DNA of 64,000 nt from Pseudomonas helvetica (GTDB taxonomy: Bacteria; Pseudomonadota; Gammaproteobacteria; Pseudomonadales; Pseudomonadaceae): contig NZ_CP150917.1 of the NCBI RefSeq assembly GCF_039908645.1, positions 2,863,501 to 2,927,500 of the forward strand, read 5' to 3'. A model generated the notes under the pieces. The model was not told the DNA's origin and searched no databases. It saw only the letters and a list, made by a program, of their open reading frames with translations. Positions 45,392-54,642 of this stretch are shown here, in pieces. Each line of letters begins with the position of its first letter. Position 1 is the stretch's first letter. A program made the position numbers and the translations under genes.

Positions 45392-46264
45392 TTAGCTCAA
45401 CAGCCCGGTACTGACCGCGACAATCAGGAAAATACCCAGTACCGCCCGATAAATAACGAAAGGCCAGGTGGAAAACCTTTCGAGGAATTTCATCAGGCCC
45501 CAGATCGCGCAAAATGCCGACACGCTGGCGATCACCAGACCGAAAATCAGGTGCGACCACGCTTCGGCCGGTATGTGTGCGTGATACAGCACCCACAACT
45601 CTTTCAAGCCGGCCAGCGCAATAGCGGGCAGTCCAAGCAGGAATGAGAAACGCGCAGCTTCTTCGCGTTTGAAGTTAAGGAAGAGTGCGGCGGTGAGTGT
45701 TGAACCGGAGCGGGAAACGCCGGGGATCAGCGCGCCAATCTGTGCAATGCCGACAATCAATGCATCCCGCAGGCGCATCTGTCCCACGACGCGTTGATGG
45801 CGGCAGCTGAGTTCGGCCGCAGCCAGCAGAACGGCCATCACCAGGCACGAGATACCAATCACCATCAGGCCTCTTAACGGTGAGTTGCAGGTATTGAGCA
45901 GCGAGGACAAGGCCAGGCCCGCAATGCCGATCGGGATGGTCGCCAGCACAATCGCAACGGCCAGCTTGAACGACTGATTGTTGTAATCACGCTGTCGCAC
46001 GGCGCCTATGCTGCCAGCGACGACTTCCCGTACATCACGCCAGAAATAGCTGACGACCGCAGCCAGTGCGGCCAATTGCATCGCGGCGGAAAACGCCGAG
46101 CCGGGATCGGGCCAGCCGAGCAGGGCGGGCACGATTCGCATGTGCGCAGTGGATGAAATGGGTAATAGCTCGGTGATGCCTTGAATGATCCCCAGGATGC
46201 CAATTTGCAGGTAATCCAGAGAAGCAAAGCCGATATCAAGGCCGCTGGTACAGACGTTTGTCAA
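45392..46264 (-). CDS. uppP: Undecaprenyl-diphosphatase UppP/BacA
   Basis: The 290-residue membrane enzyme removes a phosphate from undecaprenyl diphosphate so that the lipid carrier can be reused for peptidoglycan and O-antigen. The two active-site motifs are GIIQGITELLPISSTAHM (with the catalytic Glu and Ser) and IPGVSRSGSTL, plus eight membrane helices. The best start is a TTG with AAGGAA seven bases upstream; the alternative ATG at 46345 would add 27 residues that look non-coding. Canonical members read EFLPISSSGH or EFLPISSTGH where this has ELLPISSTAH, so this may be a divergent second copy. Confidence 0.88.
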   Translation of the reverse strand: MTNVCTSGLDIGFASLDYLQIGILGIIQGITELLPISSTAHMRIVPALLGWPDPGSAFSAAMQLAALAAVVSYFWRDVREVVAGSIGAVRQRDYNNQSFKLAVAIVLATIPIGIAGLALSSLLNTCNSPLRGLMVIGISCLVMAVLLAAAELSCRHQRVVGQMRLRDALIVGIAQIGALIPGVSRSGSTLTAALFLNFKREEAARFSFLLGLPAIALAGLKELWVLYHAHIPAEAWSHLIFGLVIASVSAFCAIWGLMKFLERFSTWPFVIYRAVLGIFLIVAVSTGLLS

Positions 46265-46608
46265 AATACGTTCCTTAAAAAGTAAGGCTTTCCCACTAGC
46301 CCCGAAAACACGGCACGACGTTCGGAAAGTCTTGGCAGTGGGCAAATGATCCTGGACTGAACCGCTCTGTCAGAGGGTCGTTCATGGTGACTGCGAGCGG
46401 AATAATGGCCTTATTTGTAACTGTTTGCTACAGGCTGTTGAGATGATTTTTTTAGTCAAGAGCGCCCGCGAAGCCCCTGTGTACGGGCTTGGCCGGGATT
46501 TTATGTTCGCTTCATGACCGACAATCGAAGTTCCTCAGTCCCAGCTAAGTTTGCCTGCGTAGTCTCTCCCTTGCGCGATTTGCAGCGCTGTCAAGGAGAA
46601 GCATCCAC
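46265..46608. other. Intergenic region, 344 bases, no gene seen
   Basis: It separates uppP from the divergent DUF347 gene. The base composition is lower in GC than the surroundings, with a run of seven T near 46448 and many stop codons in all frames. Presumably it holds both promoters, but I cannot place them with confidence. Confidence 0.5.
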
Positions 46609-47376
46609 ATGAAGCCGCTTACGAAAGCTGACTGGCTCAATAAAGTCCCTGAGGTGACGCTGTCGTTCTGGGTCATCAAGATCATGTCCACCACCGTGGG
46701 TGAAACCGGCGCTGACTTTCTCGCCGTCGATGCCGGGTTGGGGCAGGGTGTGACCAGTATCGGCATGGCCGTGCTGTTGGCGATCGCGCTGTTCGGCCAA
46801 CTTCGTACACGCGCCTACAGCCCTTGGATTTATTGGTTGACGGTGGTGCTGGTGAGCGTCGTCGGGACGCAGATTACCGATGTGCTCACTGACAAAATGG
46901 GCATCAGTCTGTATGCCAGCACGGCGGTATTTTCGGTGTTGCTGGCGATCAATTTCATGATTTGGTACGGACTGGAACGCAGTCTTTCGATCACTGAAAT
47001 CGTCACGCCACGCCGGGAACTGTTCTATTGGGCGACGGTGCTCTGCACCTTTGCGCTGGGCACCGCCGCCGGCGACCTCGCCACCGAAGCGCTGGGGCTT
47101 GGCTTCACACTGGGTGCGGTGATTTTCGGCGCGCTGATCGGCGTGACGTTCGCCGCCTGGCGCCTGGGCGGCAATACGGTTCTGACCTTCTGGATCGCCT
47201 ACATCCTGACCCGCCCTTTCGGCGCCTCCCTAGGAGATCTGCTGACGCAAGCCAAGACTTATGGCGGCCTCGGCATGGGCGCCATGTGGACCAGCGCGAT
47301 GTTTCTCAGCGTCATCCTGATTCTGGTGGCCGTCGCACAGATGAGCGTCGGCAATCGCAAACTCGTCACTGAATAA
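46609..47376 (+). CDS. DUF347 (COG4705) multi-spanning membrane protein
   Basis: A 255-residue inner-membrane protein with AAGGAG before its ATG. It contains four DUF347 repeats of paired helices carrying the recurring pattern K-(I/V)-(M/L)-S/T-T-T-x-GET-x-(A/G)-D ([71 protein letters not shown]). Members are annotated as membrane-anchored proteins of unknown function. It starts a gene run with a lipoprotein and a QseBC-like two-component system, which could sense or control it. Confidence 0.85.
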   Translation: MKPLTKADWLNKVPEVTLSFWVIKIMSTTVGETGADFLAVDAGLGQGVTSIGMAVLLAIALFGQLRTRAYSPWIYWLTVVLVSVVGTQITDVLTDKMGISLYASTAVFSVLLAINFMIWYGLERSLSITEIVTPRRELFYWATVLCTFALGTAAGDLATEALGLGFTLGAVIFGALIGVTFAAWRLGGNTVLTFWIAYILTRPFGASLGDLLTQAKTYGGLGMGAMWTSAMFLSVILILVAVAQMSVGNRKLVTE

Positions 47377-47405
47377 CCGGTTCAAAAGCCTATCAAGGAA
47401 TCATC

Positions 47406-47843
47406 ATGGTCTACGTTCAAACCGCCATTCGTAAAGCCGCCGTCCTTTCAGCCATTGTCGTGTTCGGCCTGGTCGCCGGGTGTTCTAAACCCGCTGACGC
47501 GCCTAAAACGAGTGCTACTTCGGGCGCGGCCAGCGTCCAGCAGAGCTCGGCCTCGAAACTCGGCGACCTGTCCGCGTTCCAGGGCATTGCGGCCAACGTT
47601 GCCGATCTGGTGAATAAAAACGACCTGCCAGGCGCGAAAACGCGAATCAAGGACCTCGAGTTGTCCTGGGACTCCGCGGAAGCCGGCATCAAGCCACGTG
47701 CTGCCAGCGACTGGCATGTCCTGGACAAGTCCATCGACACTGCACTTGAAGCCTTGCGCGCCAGCACCCCGAAACAGAGCGACTGCAAGGCGGCGATGGA
47801 TGACTTGCTGAAAACCTTCAATTCGCTGCAAGGAAAAAGCTGA
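47406..47843 (+). CDS. Predicted small lipoprotein
   Basis: A 145-residue product 29 bases downstream of the DUF347 gene, preceded by AAGGA. The signal sequence ends in the lipobox LVAGC (Cys26). A Ser/Ala/Thr linker follows, then a helical domain ([63 protein letters not shown]) with conserved-looking DLELSWD and W-x-x-LDKSID blocks. This helical bundle resembles periplasmic proteins seen next to QseC-type kinases, but I cannot name the family. It may be a periplasmic partner of the downstream sensor kinase. Confidence 0.75.
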   Translation: MVYVQTAIRKAAVLSAIVVFGLVAGCSKPADAPKTSATSGAASVQQSSASKLGDLSAFQGIAANVADLVNKNDLPGAKTRIKDLELSWDSAEAGIKPRAASDWHVLDKSIDTALEALRASTPKQSDCKAAMDDLLKTFNSLQGKS

Positions 47844-47963
47844 CCGCTTTCAATACCCATAAATCGCTTCGCGCACGCTTGAACAGGTGATTCAATGCAG
47901 GCTCGACATTCGCGCAGGTATACCCGCGTGAGTGTCGAGCCTCACTTATCACCGGAGAGGGAC

Positions 47964-48629
47964 ATGCGGATATTACTGGTCGAAGACGACCCGATGATCG
48001 GGGAGGCGATCCAGGGCGCACTGAAAGATGCCAGTTATGCCGCCGACTGGGTCAACAATGGCCTCACCGCCCTGACGGCGCTGGACACTCAACATTATGA
48101 TCTGGTGCTGCTTGACCTCGGCCTGCCCGGCAAGGACGGCCTTGCGGTATTGAGCAGCATTCGGGCGCGCAACAACGGCGTTCCCCTGCTGATCATCACA
48201 GCCCGCGACAGCCTCGACGATCGCTTGCGCGGTCTCGACGGTGGCGCCGACGATTACCTGCTCAAACCCTTTGATATGGCCGAGCTGCTGGCCCGCATGC
48301 GTGCCGTTCTGCGCCGCAAGGGCGGCAGCGCGCTGCCGGTGTTCAGCAATGGCGTGGTGTCGCTGGACCCGATCTTGAAACAAGCCAGCACCGAAGAAAA
48401 CCCCGAGGTCCAGCTCTCCAGCCGCGAGTTTTCGCTGCTGCAGGCGCTGTTGATCAGGCCGGGGGCAATTCTCTCGCGCAGCGATCTCGAAGACCGTATC
48501 TACGGCTGGGGCAATGAAGTGGAAAGCAATGCGGTCGAGTTTCTGATCCATGCGCTGCGTCGCAAGCTGGGTAGCCACGTCATCAAGAATGTCAGGGGTA
48601 TGGGATGGATGGTTTCAAAAGGCGACTGA
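47964..48629 (+). CDS. OmpR-family response regulator, QseB/PmrA-like
   Basis: A 221-residue regulator beginning MRILLVEDDPMIGEAIQ with a GGAGAGG site. The receiver has phosphoacceptor D51 (LVLLDLGLPGKDGL) and the beta-5 Lys (DDYLLKPFDMAELLARMRAVLRR). The winged helix shows SREFSLLQALLIRPGAILSRSDLEDRIYGWGNEVESNAVEFLIHALRRKLG, the NAVEVHI-like recognition segment of the QseB/PmrA/TctD group. It overlaps the start of its kinase gene by 25 bases, so the two are translationally coupled. Stimulus and targets unknown. Confidence 0.9.
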   Translation: MRILLVEDDPMIGEAIQGALKDASYAADWVNNGLTALTALDTQHYDLVLLDLGLPGKDGLAVLSSIRARNNGVPLLIITARDSLDDRLRGLDGGADDYLLKPFDMAELLARMRAVLRRKGGSALPVFSNGVVSLDPILKQASTEENPEVQLSSREFSLLQALLIRPGAILSRSDLEDRIYGWGNEVESNAVEFLIHALRRKLGSHVIKNVRGMGWMVSKGD

Positions 48630-49990
48630 GCGAGTCGGTTCAGGTCAGGCTGTCCGTTTCCCTGTCGCTGGCCATTCTGATCGTCGCTATCGTGGCTGGT
48701 ATTTTCGCCTTCGTCTCGGCATTCGATGAAGCCCTGGAAATGCAGGACAACACCTTGCATCAGGTGGCCGTGCTGTTCGAGCGCCAGCAGATGACGCTGG
48801 CCTATCCGACGCAAGGCAAGGGCATCGAGGGCGACGATGAAGAATCCCGGGTCACCGTTCAGTACCTGAACGATGGCAACCAGGTGTCGGGCAATGTGGA
48901 GGCTGGCGCACCGCTGCCACTGCCGACAACGCTGGCCGACGGCCTGTCGACGCTGGTGGTCGGTGGCGAGCCGTTTCGCGTGCTGGTCAAGACCCTGACC
49001 AGTGGCGCACGCATCGCCGTTGCACAGGAAACCGGCATGCGCGACAAGGACGCCCGCGAGAGTGCCTGGCGCGGCCTGCTGCCGTTTCTCATCCTGTTTC
49101 CGGTGCTCTTGCTGGTGGTTGCCGATCTGGTGCGCAAGCTGTTTCGGCCTATCGCGGCACTGGCGTCTGAAATCGACCAGCGCGGCGAGCAGGAACTGCA
49201 CCCCATCGACGAAAACCATTTGCCCGCCGAGATCCGTCCCTTCGTGTTGGCCATCAATCGATTGCTCAACCGTGTGGCGCAGTCGATGGAAACCCAGCGG
49301 CGCTTCGTCGCCGACGCCGCCCACGAACTCCGATCGCCGTTGACGGCGCTGTCGCTGCAAGCCGAGCGCCTGGCCGTCGCCGACATGTCGACGTTGGCCC
49401 GGGAGCGTCTGTTTGCATTGCGGCGAGGGATCGAGCGCGGCAAAAATCTGATTGATCAACTGTTGGCGCTGGCCACCGCACAATCGAACTCGACGCTGCC
49501 GGCAACGCCGGTTTCCGTGCATGGCGTCTATCGGCGTGTGTTGGAGGATCTGCTGCCGCTGGCCGAGGCCAAGCATATCGACATCGGTGTCGAGGATGAA
49601 CAGGATGTGCAGGTGCTGATCAACGAGCTCGACCTGCTGGCCATGGTCAAGAACCTGGTTGATAACGCCATTCGCTATACACCTGCGGGCGGACGGGTAG
49701 ATCTTTCGGTGGGCATGGAGGAGGGCGGAGCGCTGTTGCAGGTCAAGGACACCGGCCCCGGGATTGCGGCCGAGGAACGGGAGCGTGTGTTCGACCCGTT
49801 TTATCGCAGCCTCGGGAACCATGAGGTAGGGTCCGGCCTGGGGCTGTCGATCGTCAAGGCAGTAGCGGATCGCAACGGGGCACAGATCCGCCTGGGGTTT
49901 GGCGATGAAGTGGCAAGACGCGGGTTGGGTGTTTCGGTATGGTTGCCGTCATTGATTTCCCGCAGCGTTCCGCCTGCCGCCCATTTGTAG
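48605..49990 (+). CDS. Sensor histidine kinase, QseC-like
   Basis: A 461-residue kinase: one membrane helix near residues 15-38, a periplasmic domain of about 115 residues beginning AFDEALEMQDNTLHQVAVLFERQQ, a second helix (LLPFLILFPVLLLVVADLV), a short HAMP-like linker, HisKA with H240 (ADAAHELRSPLTALSLQAERL), and HATPase with NLVDNAIRYTPAGG, DTGPGIA and GSGLGLSIVK. The periplasmic segment and the AAHELRSPL motif fit the QseC/PmrB group. It forms an operon with the regulator upstream. Confidence 0.9.
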   Translation: MDGFKRRLSESVQVRLSVSLSLAILIVAIVAGIFAFVSAFDEALEMQDNTLHQVAVLFERQQMTLAYPTQGKGIEGDDEESRVTVQYLNDGNQVSGNVEAGAPLPLPTTLADGLSTLVVGGEPFRVLVKTLTSGARIAVAQETGMRDKDARESAWRGLLPFLILFPVLLLVVADLVRKLFRPIAALASEIDQRGEQELHPIDENHLPAEIRPFVLAINRLLNRVAQSMETQRRFVADAAHELRSPLTALSLQAERLAVADMSTLARERLFALRRGIERGKNLIDQLLALATAQSNSTLPATPVSVHGVYRRVLEDLLPLAEAKHIDIGVEDEQDVQVLINELDLLAMVKNLVDNAIRYTPAGGRVDLSVGMEEGGALLQVKDTGPGIAAEERERVFDPFYRSLGNHEVGSGLGLSIVKAVADRNGAQIRLGFGDEVARRGLGVSVWLPSLISRSVPPAAHL

Positions 49991-50073
49991 GCGCGGCATC
50001 ATTTGCGAAAAGAACACATCGCTGGCCGGTGCATCCTTCGGCCGGCCACGGATATTCATTCAAGGATCAACCC

Positions 50074-50445
50074 ATGCTTTTAAGCAAACGCGATCAGGCG
50101 CGAATCGAGCGTCGCCTGGTGGTTACCCTGACCGAGGCGTGTGAGACGGCCAAGACGGAAATAGCAGGGTTTGCCTGGTTGACTCACGAGGTGGATTACA
50201 CGGCGTTCCCCGCAAGCCTGAAGGTGACCTGGGTCTTCGACACGCTGGCCAACAAGCGCCAGGCCCTGGCCGTCGGGCAAGCTGAACGAATGGTCGAACT
50301 GACGGCCGTGGCGTTGAGTGAAGCGGACATTCTCGTCAGTCCGGTTTCGGCTCACGTGCAATTTGACACCGAAGAAGAATGTCAGCGCGCTCATGCCGGA
50401 AACTGGCAGCAACGTTTGGCGCGCCAGCGCTCGACTCGGGATTGA
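50074..50445 (+). CDS. Conserved small protein of unknown function
   Basis: A 123-residue soluble protein with an AAGGA site before ATG. It opens with a basic helix (SKRDQARIERRLVVTLTEACETAKTEIAGFAWLTHEVDY) and continues with alternating strands and helices (LKVTWVFDTLANKRQALAVGQAERMVELTAVAL, SAHVQFDTEEECQRAHAGNW). Homologues in Pseudomonas are sometimes labelled Fis-family regulators, but I see no HTH and do not support that name. It is three bases upstream of the DUF1289 gene, so they are probably co-transcribed. Confidence 0.72.
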   Translation: MLLSKRDQARIERRLVVTLTEACETAKTEIAGFAWLTHEVDYTAFPASLKVTWVFDTLANKRQALAVGQAERMVELTAVALSEADILVSPVSAHVQFDTEEECQRAHAGNWQQRLARQRSTRD

Positions 50446-50448
50446 ACC

Positions 50449-50631
50449 ATGGCCAAGGATATCGAAAACCCGTGTATTTCCGTTTGTCAGCTGCGCGGCG
50501 AGCTGTGTGTGAGTTGTGGGCGCATCAAGGAGGACATCAGGAAATGGAAGCGCATGAAGCGCCCCGAAAAAATGGCCGCTGTGCAACGCGCGAACTTGCG
50601 CCTGCAAAGCCTGAAAAAAAATAACGGGTGA
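50449..50631 (+). CDS. DUF1289 small cysteine protein
   Basis: A 60-residue protein with the DUF1289 pattern NPCISVCQLRGELCVSCGR: four cysteines spaced as a possible metal or Fe-S site, followed by IKEDIRKWKRMKRPEK. These proteins are widespread, always short, and have no proven function. It begins three bases after the preceding stop. Confidence 0.88.
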   Translation: MAKDIENPCISVCQLRGELCVSCGRIKEDIRKWKRMKRPEKMAAVQRANLRLQSLKKNNG

Positions 50632-50707
50632 GCCGCTGGCGAGTAAAGCTGTTGAGCCGTTGCTGAGTAACCAGACAGTCAAATCACAACGTTAAAGGGA
50701 GTTAACG

Positions 50708-51364
50708 ATGGAAATGGATCATGTTTTTATTTGTGTGAATCAAGACGGTCGAGGGGCTGAAGCTCTGAAAATCCTCGGGCTTGTCGAAGGGACGCCAAAC
50801 GTCCACCCAGGTCAAGGCACTGCCAATAGACGGTTCTTCTTCCGAAACGCTTTCATCGAACTTCTATATCTCACGGATGAGTCAGAAGCTCGAAGTCAGT
50901 TAACGGCGCCAACCCGACTCTTTGACCGCCTCACGTGCACAGAGGGAGTCGCCGCGCCCTTTGGTGTTTGCTTCAGACCTTCCACGGTAGGGGAGAAGCC
51001 GCTATTTCCAGTCTGGGAGTATCGACCCGTTTACTTACCCGCCGCCCTGAGCGTCGACGTGGGACATGCGCCTGTATCCGAACCGATGTGGTTTTTTCTT
51101 TCGTTTGCCAAGAGACCCGATGAGGCTCCGATTGAGCGAGCGCAGCCGTTCGAGCATCCCAATGGTTTTCGCGACATTACATCGGTGCGAGTGATCACTC
51201 CCGACAACCAGGCTTTTTCTAGCGCTGCGCAATGTGCTAACCAACTGGAAGGGTTTGCAATTGTTCATGGTCAAGAGCATCTGGTCATAGTGGAGATTGA
51301 TCATGGGGCGGGCGGCCAGACGCACGATTTTCGTCCGGGGATGCCGATGATCATGAACTGGTAG
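50708..51364 (+). CDS. Glyoxalase-like (VOC superfamily) protein
   Basis: A 218-residue protein with AAAGGGAG before its ATG. The first strand MEMDHVFICVN places a candidate metal-ligand His at position 5. The beta-alpha-beta layout (GRGAEALKILGLVEGTPNVHPGQGTANRRFFFRNAFIELLYL, then VVIEIDH-like VIVEIDHGAGG near the end) resembles the glyoxalase-like domain 3 group. No substrate can be proposed. Its codon use looks less GC-rich than neighbours, suggesting later acquisition. Confidence 0.72.
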   Translation: MEMDHVFICVNQDGRGAEALKILGLVEGTPNVHPGQGTANRRFFFRNAFIELLYLTDESEARSQLTAPTRLFDRLTCTEGVAAPFGVCFRPSTVGEKPLFPVWEYRPVYLPAALSVDVGHAPVSEPMWFFLSFAKRPDEAPIERAQPFEHPNGFRDITSVRVITPDNQAFSSAAQCANQLEGFAIVHGQEHLVIVEIDHGAGGQTHDFRPGMPMIMNW

Positions 51365-51530
51365 TTCGGCCTGAAACGGACGCTCGAAAGCAAAACAAGC
51401 TAAAAACAGACGATCACGCAGGGGGATTACCGGTTGCTGGCCGGGGCGCCTTCAATTCCGTAATATCCGCAGCCGTCTTTTCCCACCACGCCCTGCGGCT
51501 TGTTCCGTCGGCCTGTTTTTTAGGTAAGCC

Positions 51531-52976
51531 ATGAAATCCAAACGTCTGCGCGCTGATGCCCTGGCCGGACTCACCACCTCTTTTGCTCTGCTGCCCGAAT
51601 GCATCGCCTTCGCCCTGGTCGCGCACCTGAATCCGCTGATGGGTTTGTACGGAGCCTTCATCATCTGCACCCTGACTGCATTGTTCGGGGGCCGGCCGGG
51701 GATGATTTCCGGGGCCGCCGGATCAATGGCCGTGGTGATCGTCGCGCTGGTGGTGCAGCACGGTGTGCAGTATTTGCTCGCCACGGTGTTGATGGGTGGA
51801 CTGTTGATGATGGCGTTCGGTTTGCTACGGTTGGGCAAGCTGGTGCGCATGGTGCCGTACCCGGTGATGCTCGGTTTCGTCAATGGCCTGGCGATTGTCA
51901 TTGCCCTGGCGCAACTGGAGCATTTCAAAAGTGGCGGGACCTGGCTGAGCGGCACAGCGCTGTATCTGATGATCGGGCTGGTGGCGCTGACGATGGCCAT
52001 CGTCTACGTATTACCGCGCCTGACCCGAGCCGTGCCACCGGCGTTGGTGGCGATCCTCGGCGTCGGTCTGGCGGTCTATCTGCTCGGCCTGCCGACTCGC
52101 ACCCTTGGCGACATGGCGCATATTGCCGGCGGTCTGCCTGGCCTTGCCTTGCCTCAAGTGCCCTGGAACCTGGAAACCCTGCGCATCGTCGCCCCTTATG
52201 CGGTATTGATGGCCCTGGTCGGCCTGCTGGAAACGCTCCTGACGCTGAACCTTACTGATGAGATCACCGAGAGCCGTGGCTACCCGGATCGCGAATGCGT
52301 GGCCTTGGGCGCGGCCAATATGGTCTCCGGTCTGTTCGGTGGGATGGGCGGATGCGCCATGATCGGTCAAACCGTGATCAACCTCAGTTCCAGCGGCCGC
52401 GGTCGCCTTTCTGGTGTGGTCGCCGGAGTGATGATCTTGCTGTTCATCCTGTTCCTTTCACCGCTGATCGAGCGCATCCCGCTGGCCGCGCTGGTCGGGG
52501 TGATGTTCGTCGTGGCGCAGCAGACCTTCGCCTGGGCCTCGCTGCGGGTGCTCAACAAAGTACCGTTGAACGACGTATTGGTGATCATTGCCGTAACGAT
52601 CATCACGGTGTTCACCGATCTGGCCATCGCTGTGCTCTGCGGGATTGTCATTGCCGCGCTGAACTTCGCCTGGCAGCAGGCCCGCGAGCTATACGCCGAC
52701 AGTTACCTGGAAGCCGACGGCAGCAAGCTCTACCGCCTGCATGGCACGCTGTTCTTCGCCTCTACTGCACCGTTCCTCAACCAGTTCGACCCCGCCAACG
52801 ACCCGCCTCAGGTGACCCTCGACTGTCGTCACCTGAGCTTTGTCGACTACTCGGCCGTCGCTGCGCTGAAGACGCTGCGTGAGCGCTACGTCAAGACCGG
52901 CAAACAGTTGCGCGTGTATCACTTGTCCGAACGCTGCAAGAAAATGCTCAAGCGCGCTGGCGTGGACCACGACTGA
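51531..52976 (+). CDS. SulP-family anion transporter with STAS domain
   Basis: A 481-residue permease. About 12 membrane helices include the family signatures AGLTTSFALLPECIAFALVAHLNPLMGLYGAFI and GAAGSMAVVIVALV. A C-terminal cytoplasmic STAS domain (KLYRLHGTLFFASTAPFLNQFD, VTLDCRHLSFVDYSAVAAL) follows. SulP proteins carry sulfate, bicarbonate or dicarboxylates with Na+ or H+; the substrate here is not determined. No carbonic anhydrase or sulfur gene lies next to it. The start has a TAGG-type weak ribosome site. Confidence 0.9.
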   Translation: MKSKRLRADALAGLTTSFALLPECIAFALVAHLNPLMGLYGAFIICTLTALFGGRPGMISGAAGSMAVVIVALVVQHGVQYLLATVLMGGLLMMAFGLLRLGKLVRMVPYPVMLGFVNGLAIVIALAQLEHFKSGGTWLSGTALYLMIGLVALTMAIVYVLPRLTRAVPPALVAILGVGLAVYLLGLPTRTLGDMAHIAGGLPGLALPQVPWNLETLRIVAPYAVLMALVGLLETLLTLNLTDEITESRGYPDRECVALGAANMVSGLFGGMGGCAMIGQTVINLSSSGRGRLSGVVAGVMILLFILFLSPLIERIPLAALVGVMFVVAQQTFAWASLRVLNKVPLNDVLVIIAVTIITVFTDLAIAVLCGIVIAALNFAWQQARELYADSYLEADGSKLYRLHGTLFFASTAPFLNQFDPANDPPQVTLDCRHLSFVDYSAVAALKTLRERYVKTGKQLRVYHLSERCKKMLKRAGVDHD

Positions 52977-53017
52977 GGTCGGCGCCATGGGCGCAGCTCG
53001 AGTTTGAGTTTGCGATA

Positions 53018-54436
53018 TCAACGCTGGGGAAGGTTCCAGCGTTCGCGAAAGTGCTCGTACTCCGCTTCGGGCAGTTGAACCAGTAGGGGCGACTGACGCG
53101 GATCCAGCCAGCTGAACAAGCGAGCAATATCTGCCGGGTCCATGGCTGTGCAGCCAAGCGTCGGGGACGTGGGGGCACGCCAGATGTGGAAGAAAATGCA
53201 CGAGCCTGCGTCGGCGGACGCCGGCGTGTTGTGCTCGATGACAATGCCTTGTCGATACATGTCGTCATCGCGACGCATGTGTTCGGAGCTGTTCCAGTCC
53301 TTGGCAATCGTCGACCCGTCGACAAGCTCGTTATAGCGCTTGGAATGGCGGTCATCCACGCATTCGGTGGTCGGTGTCAGCGCAAGGTAAGGCAGCCTGG
53401 TGTCGGCCGTGCTGTCGTAGCCAAAGGCGGTTCCCAATTTGAACAGGCCAGCAGGCGCTTTCCCGTCGCCTTCACGTTTGACCGGCCCTTCGCGTTGCTC
53501 GACGACACCGAGACCCTTGCCCCAGGCCAGCCCGCTTTTGCCGACAACCACCGGAAACGGCGCGCCGTATTTCTGAAATGTTTTCCCTAGCCGCTCGTAA
53601 CGTTGGGCGGTCCCCTGGACATCAGTCCAGTTTTTTGTCGTGACCACAATCAGCTGGTTGCTGGTGTCCAGCGCCTGAGCCGTAATAGGGAAATCCATGA
53701 CGTTCTTCAGCGCATCATTCCCGGTGTAGGTGAAGTGCCACCACTCTTTCGAGTACCCGGAAAATCCCTCTTTCTGCATGGCGTTGCTGAGCCGCTGGCG
53801 ATTCTCTTTGGCGGTCGCGTTGATCGTTGAACTGTCGGTATGCGCTCGTTCATCGAAGCAATCGAACCCTGTGCCCATGTCGACGGCACCATCATGCCAA
53901 CGCTGCTCATAGGGCGCGGCGCAGTCGACTTGCGCCGCCGAGGGGCTCCATGTCTGGGCGGGCAGAGCCTCCGGCCCGGTCAGCGTCAAATCCACCGTGC
54001 CGCCCTTGGAGTGATTCGAAACCCGGGCCACATAGCCCAAATGCCAGAAGTCTTGCTTGTCTACGCGGGGATAAAACTCGGCCTTGCGCGGGTCACCCGG
54101 TTGCGTCGCAAAGCGCCCCATGTCGGCAACAGCACGGCTGGGTCGATAGCAGTCGAATACCTTCAAACCGTAGCCTTGCGTGCGCAACGCCGCTTGTACC
54201 CGGGCAAGCGCCTTGGCGGCGTCCAGCGACAACAGACACTCCGCAGCGCCGTAGCCGTCGAGCGGGTGTCCGGTGAAGTTGTGGGCGCTGGCATAGCGGA
54301 TGTCTTGCTCGATACCTGGATCAATCGCCCGCAGATAGACCATATGCTCGGGTCTTGGCTCGGCGCTCGCCAGGCAGGGCGCGATGATGGCTAGCATCAA
54401 GAGGCACAGCGGTTGGATTCTGCACAGCAGGCGCAT
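53018..54436 (-). CDS. Secreted fusion: D-Ala-D-Ala dipeptidase (VanX/DdpX) plus L,D-transpeptidase (YkuD)
   Basis: A 472-residue protein with GGAGG six bases before its ATG and a signal peptide ending CLASA. Residues about 30-250 are an M15 zinc D,D-dipeptidase: the metal motif S-x-H-x2-G-x2-x-D reads SNHSKGGTVDLTL, and the base/ligand motif is EWWHF, with YRPSRAV and GFSGYSKEWWHF as in VanX. Residues about 260-472 are a COG3786-type YkuD domain: IVVTTKNW, then GSCIFFHIWRAPTSPTLGCTAM with nucleophile C429. The two domains act on peptidoglycan stem peptides, one hydrolysing D-Ala-D-Ala, the other using L,D chemistry. Both catalytic sets look intact, so a two-step role in wall recycling or remodelling in the periplasm is inferred. 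Confidence 0.85.
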   Translation of the reverse strand: MRLLCRIQPLCLLMLAIIAPCLASAEPRPEHMVYLRAIDPGIEQDIRYASAHNFTGHPLDGYGAAECLLSLDAAKALARVQAALRTQGYGLKVFDCYRPSRAVADMGRFATQPGDPRKAEFYPRVDKQDFWHLGYVARVSNHSKGGTVDLTLTGPEALPAQTWSPSAAQVDCAAPYEQRWHDGAVDMGTGFDCFDERAHTDSSTINATAKENRQRLSNAMQKEGFSGYSKEWWHFTYTGNDALKNVMDFPITAQALDTSNQLIVVTTKNWTDVQGTAQRYERLGKTFQKYGAPFPVVVGKSGLAWGKGLGVVEQREGPVKREGDGKAPAGLFKLGTAFGYDSTADTRLPYLALTPTTECVDDRHSKRYNELVDGSTIAKDWNSSEHMRRDDDMYRQGIVIEHNTPASADAGSCIFFHIWRAPTSPTLGCTAMDPADIARLFSWLDPRQSPLLVQLPEAEYEHFRERWNLPQR

Positions 54437-54642
54437 GCGATGCCTCCAAAGATGCCGGATTTTCAATCCAGAGCAGGCTAATGGTTGTACCCTTTTTTCT
54501 CAATCAGGGTTAGCGGGGTGAGTCGCCTGGTTGGGTAGATGGCATTACCGCTTGCCTGGCCATCTGATATCAGAGAAGCTCCGCGCCAGTCCATGTTCAG
54601 GGCGAATTAGCCACATGATCGAATGGTTTAGGGAAGAGATGA

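Noticed and set aside
50074..50445. Naming this gene a Fis-family regulator
   Set aside because: The label is sometimes used for homologues, but no helix-turn-helix is visible in the C-terminal part.
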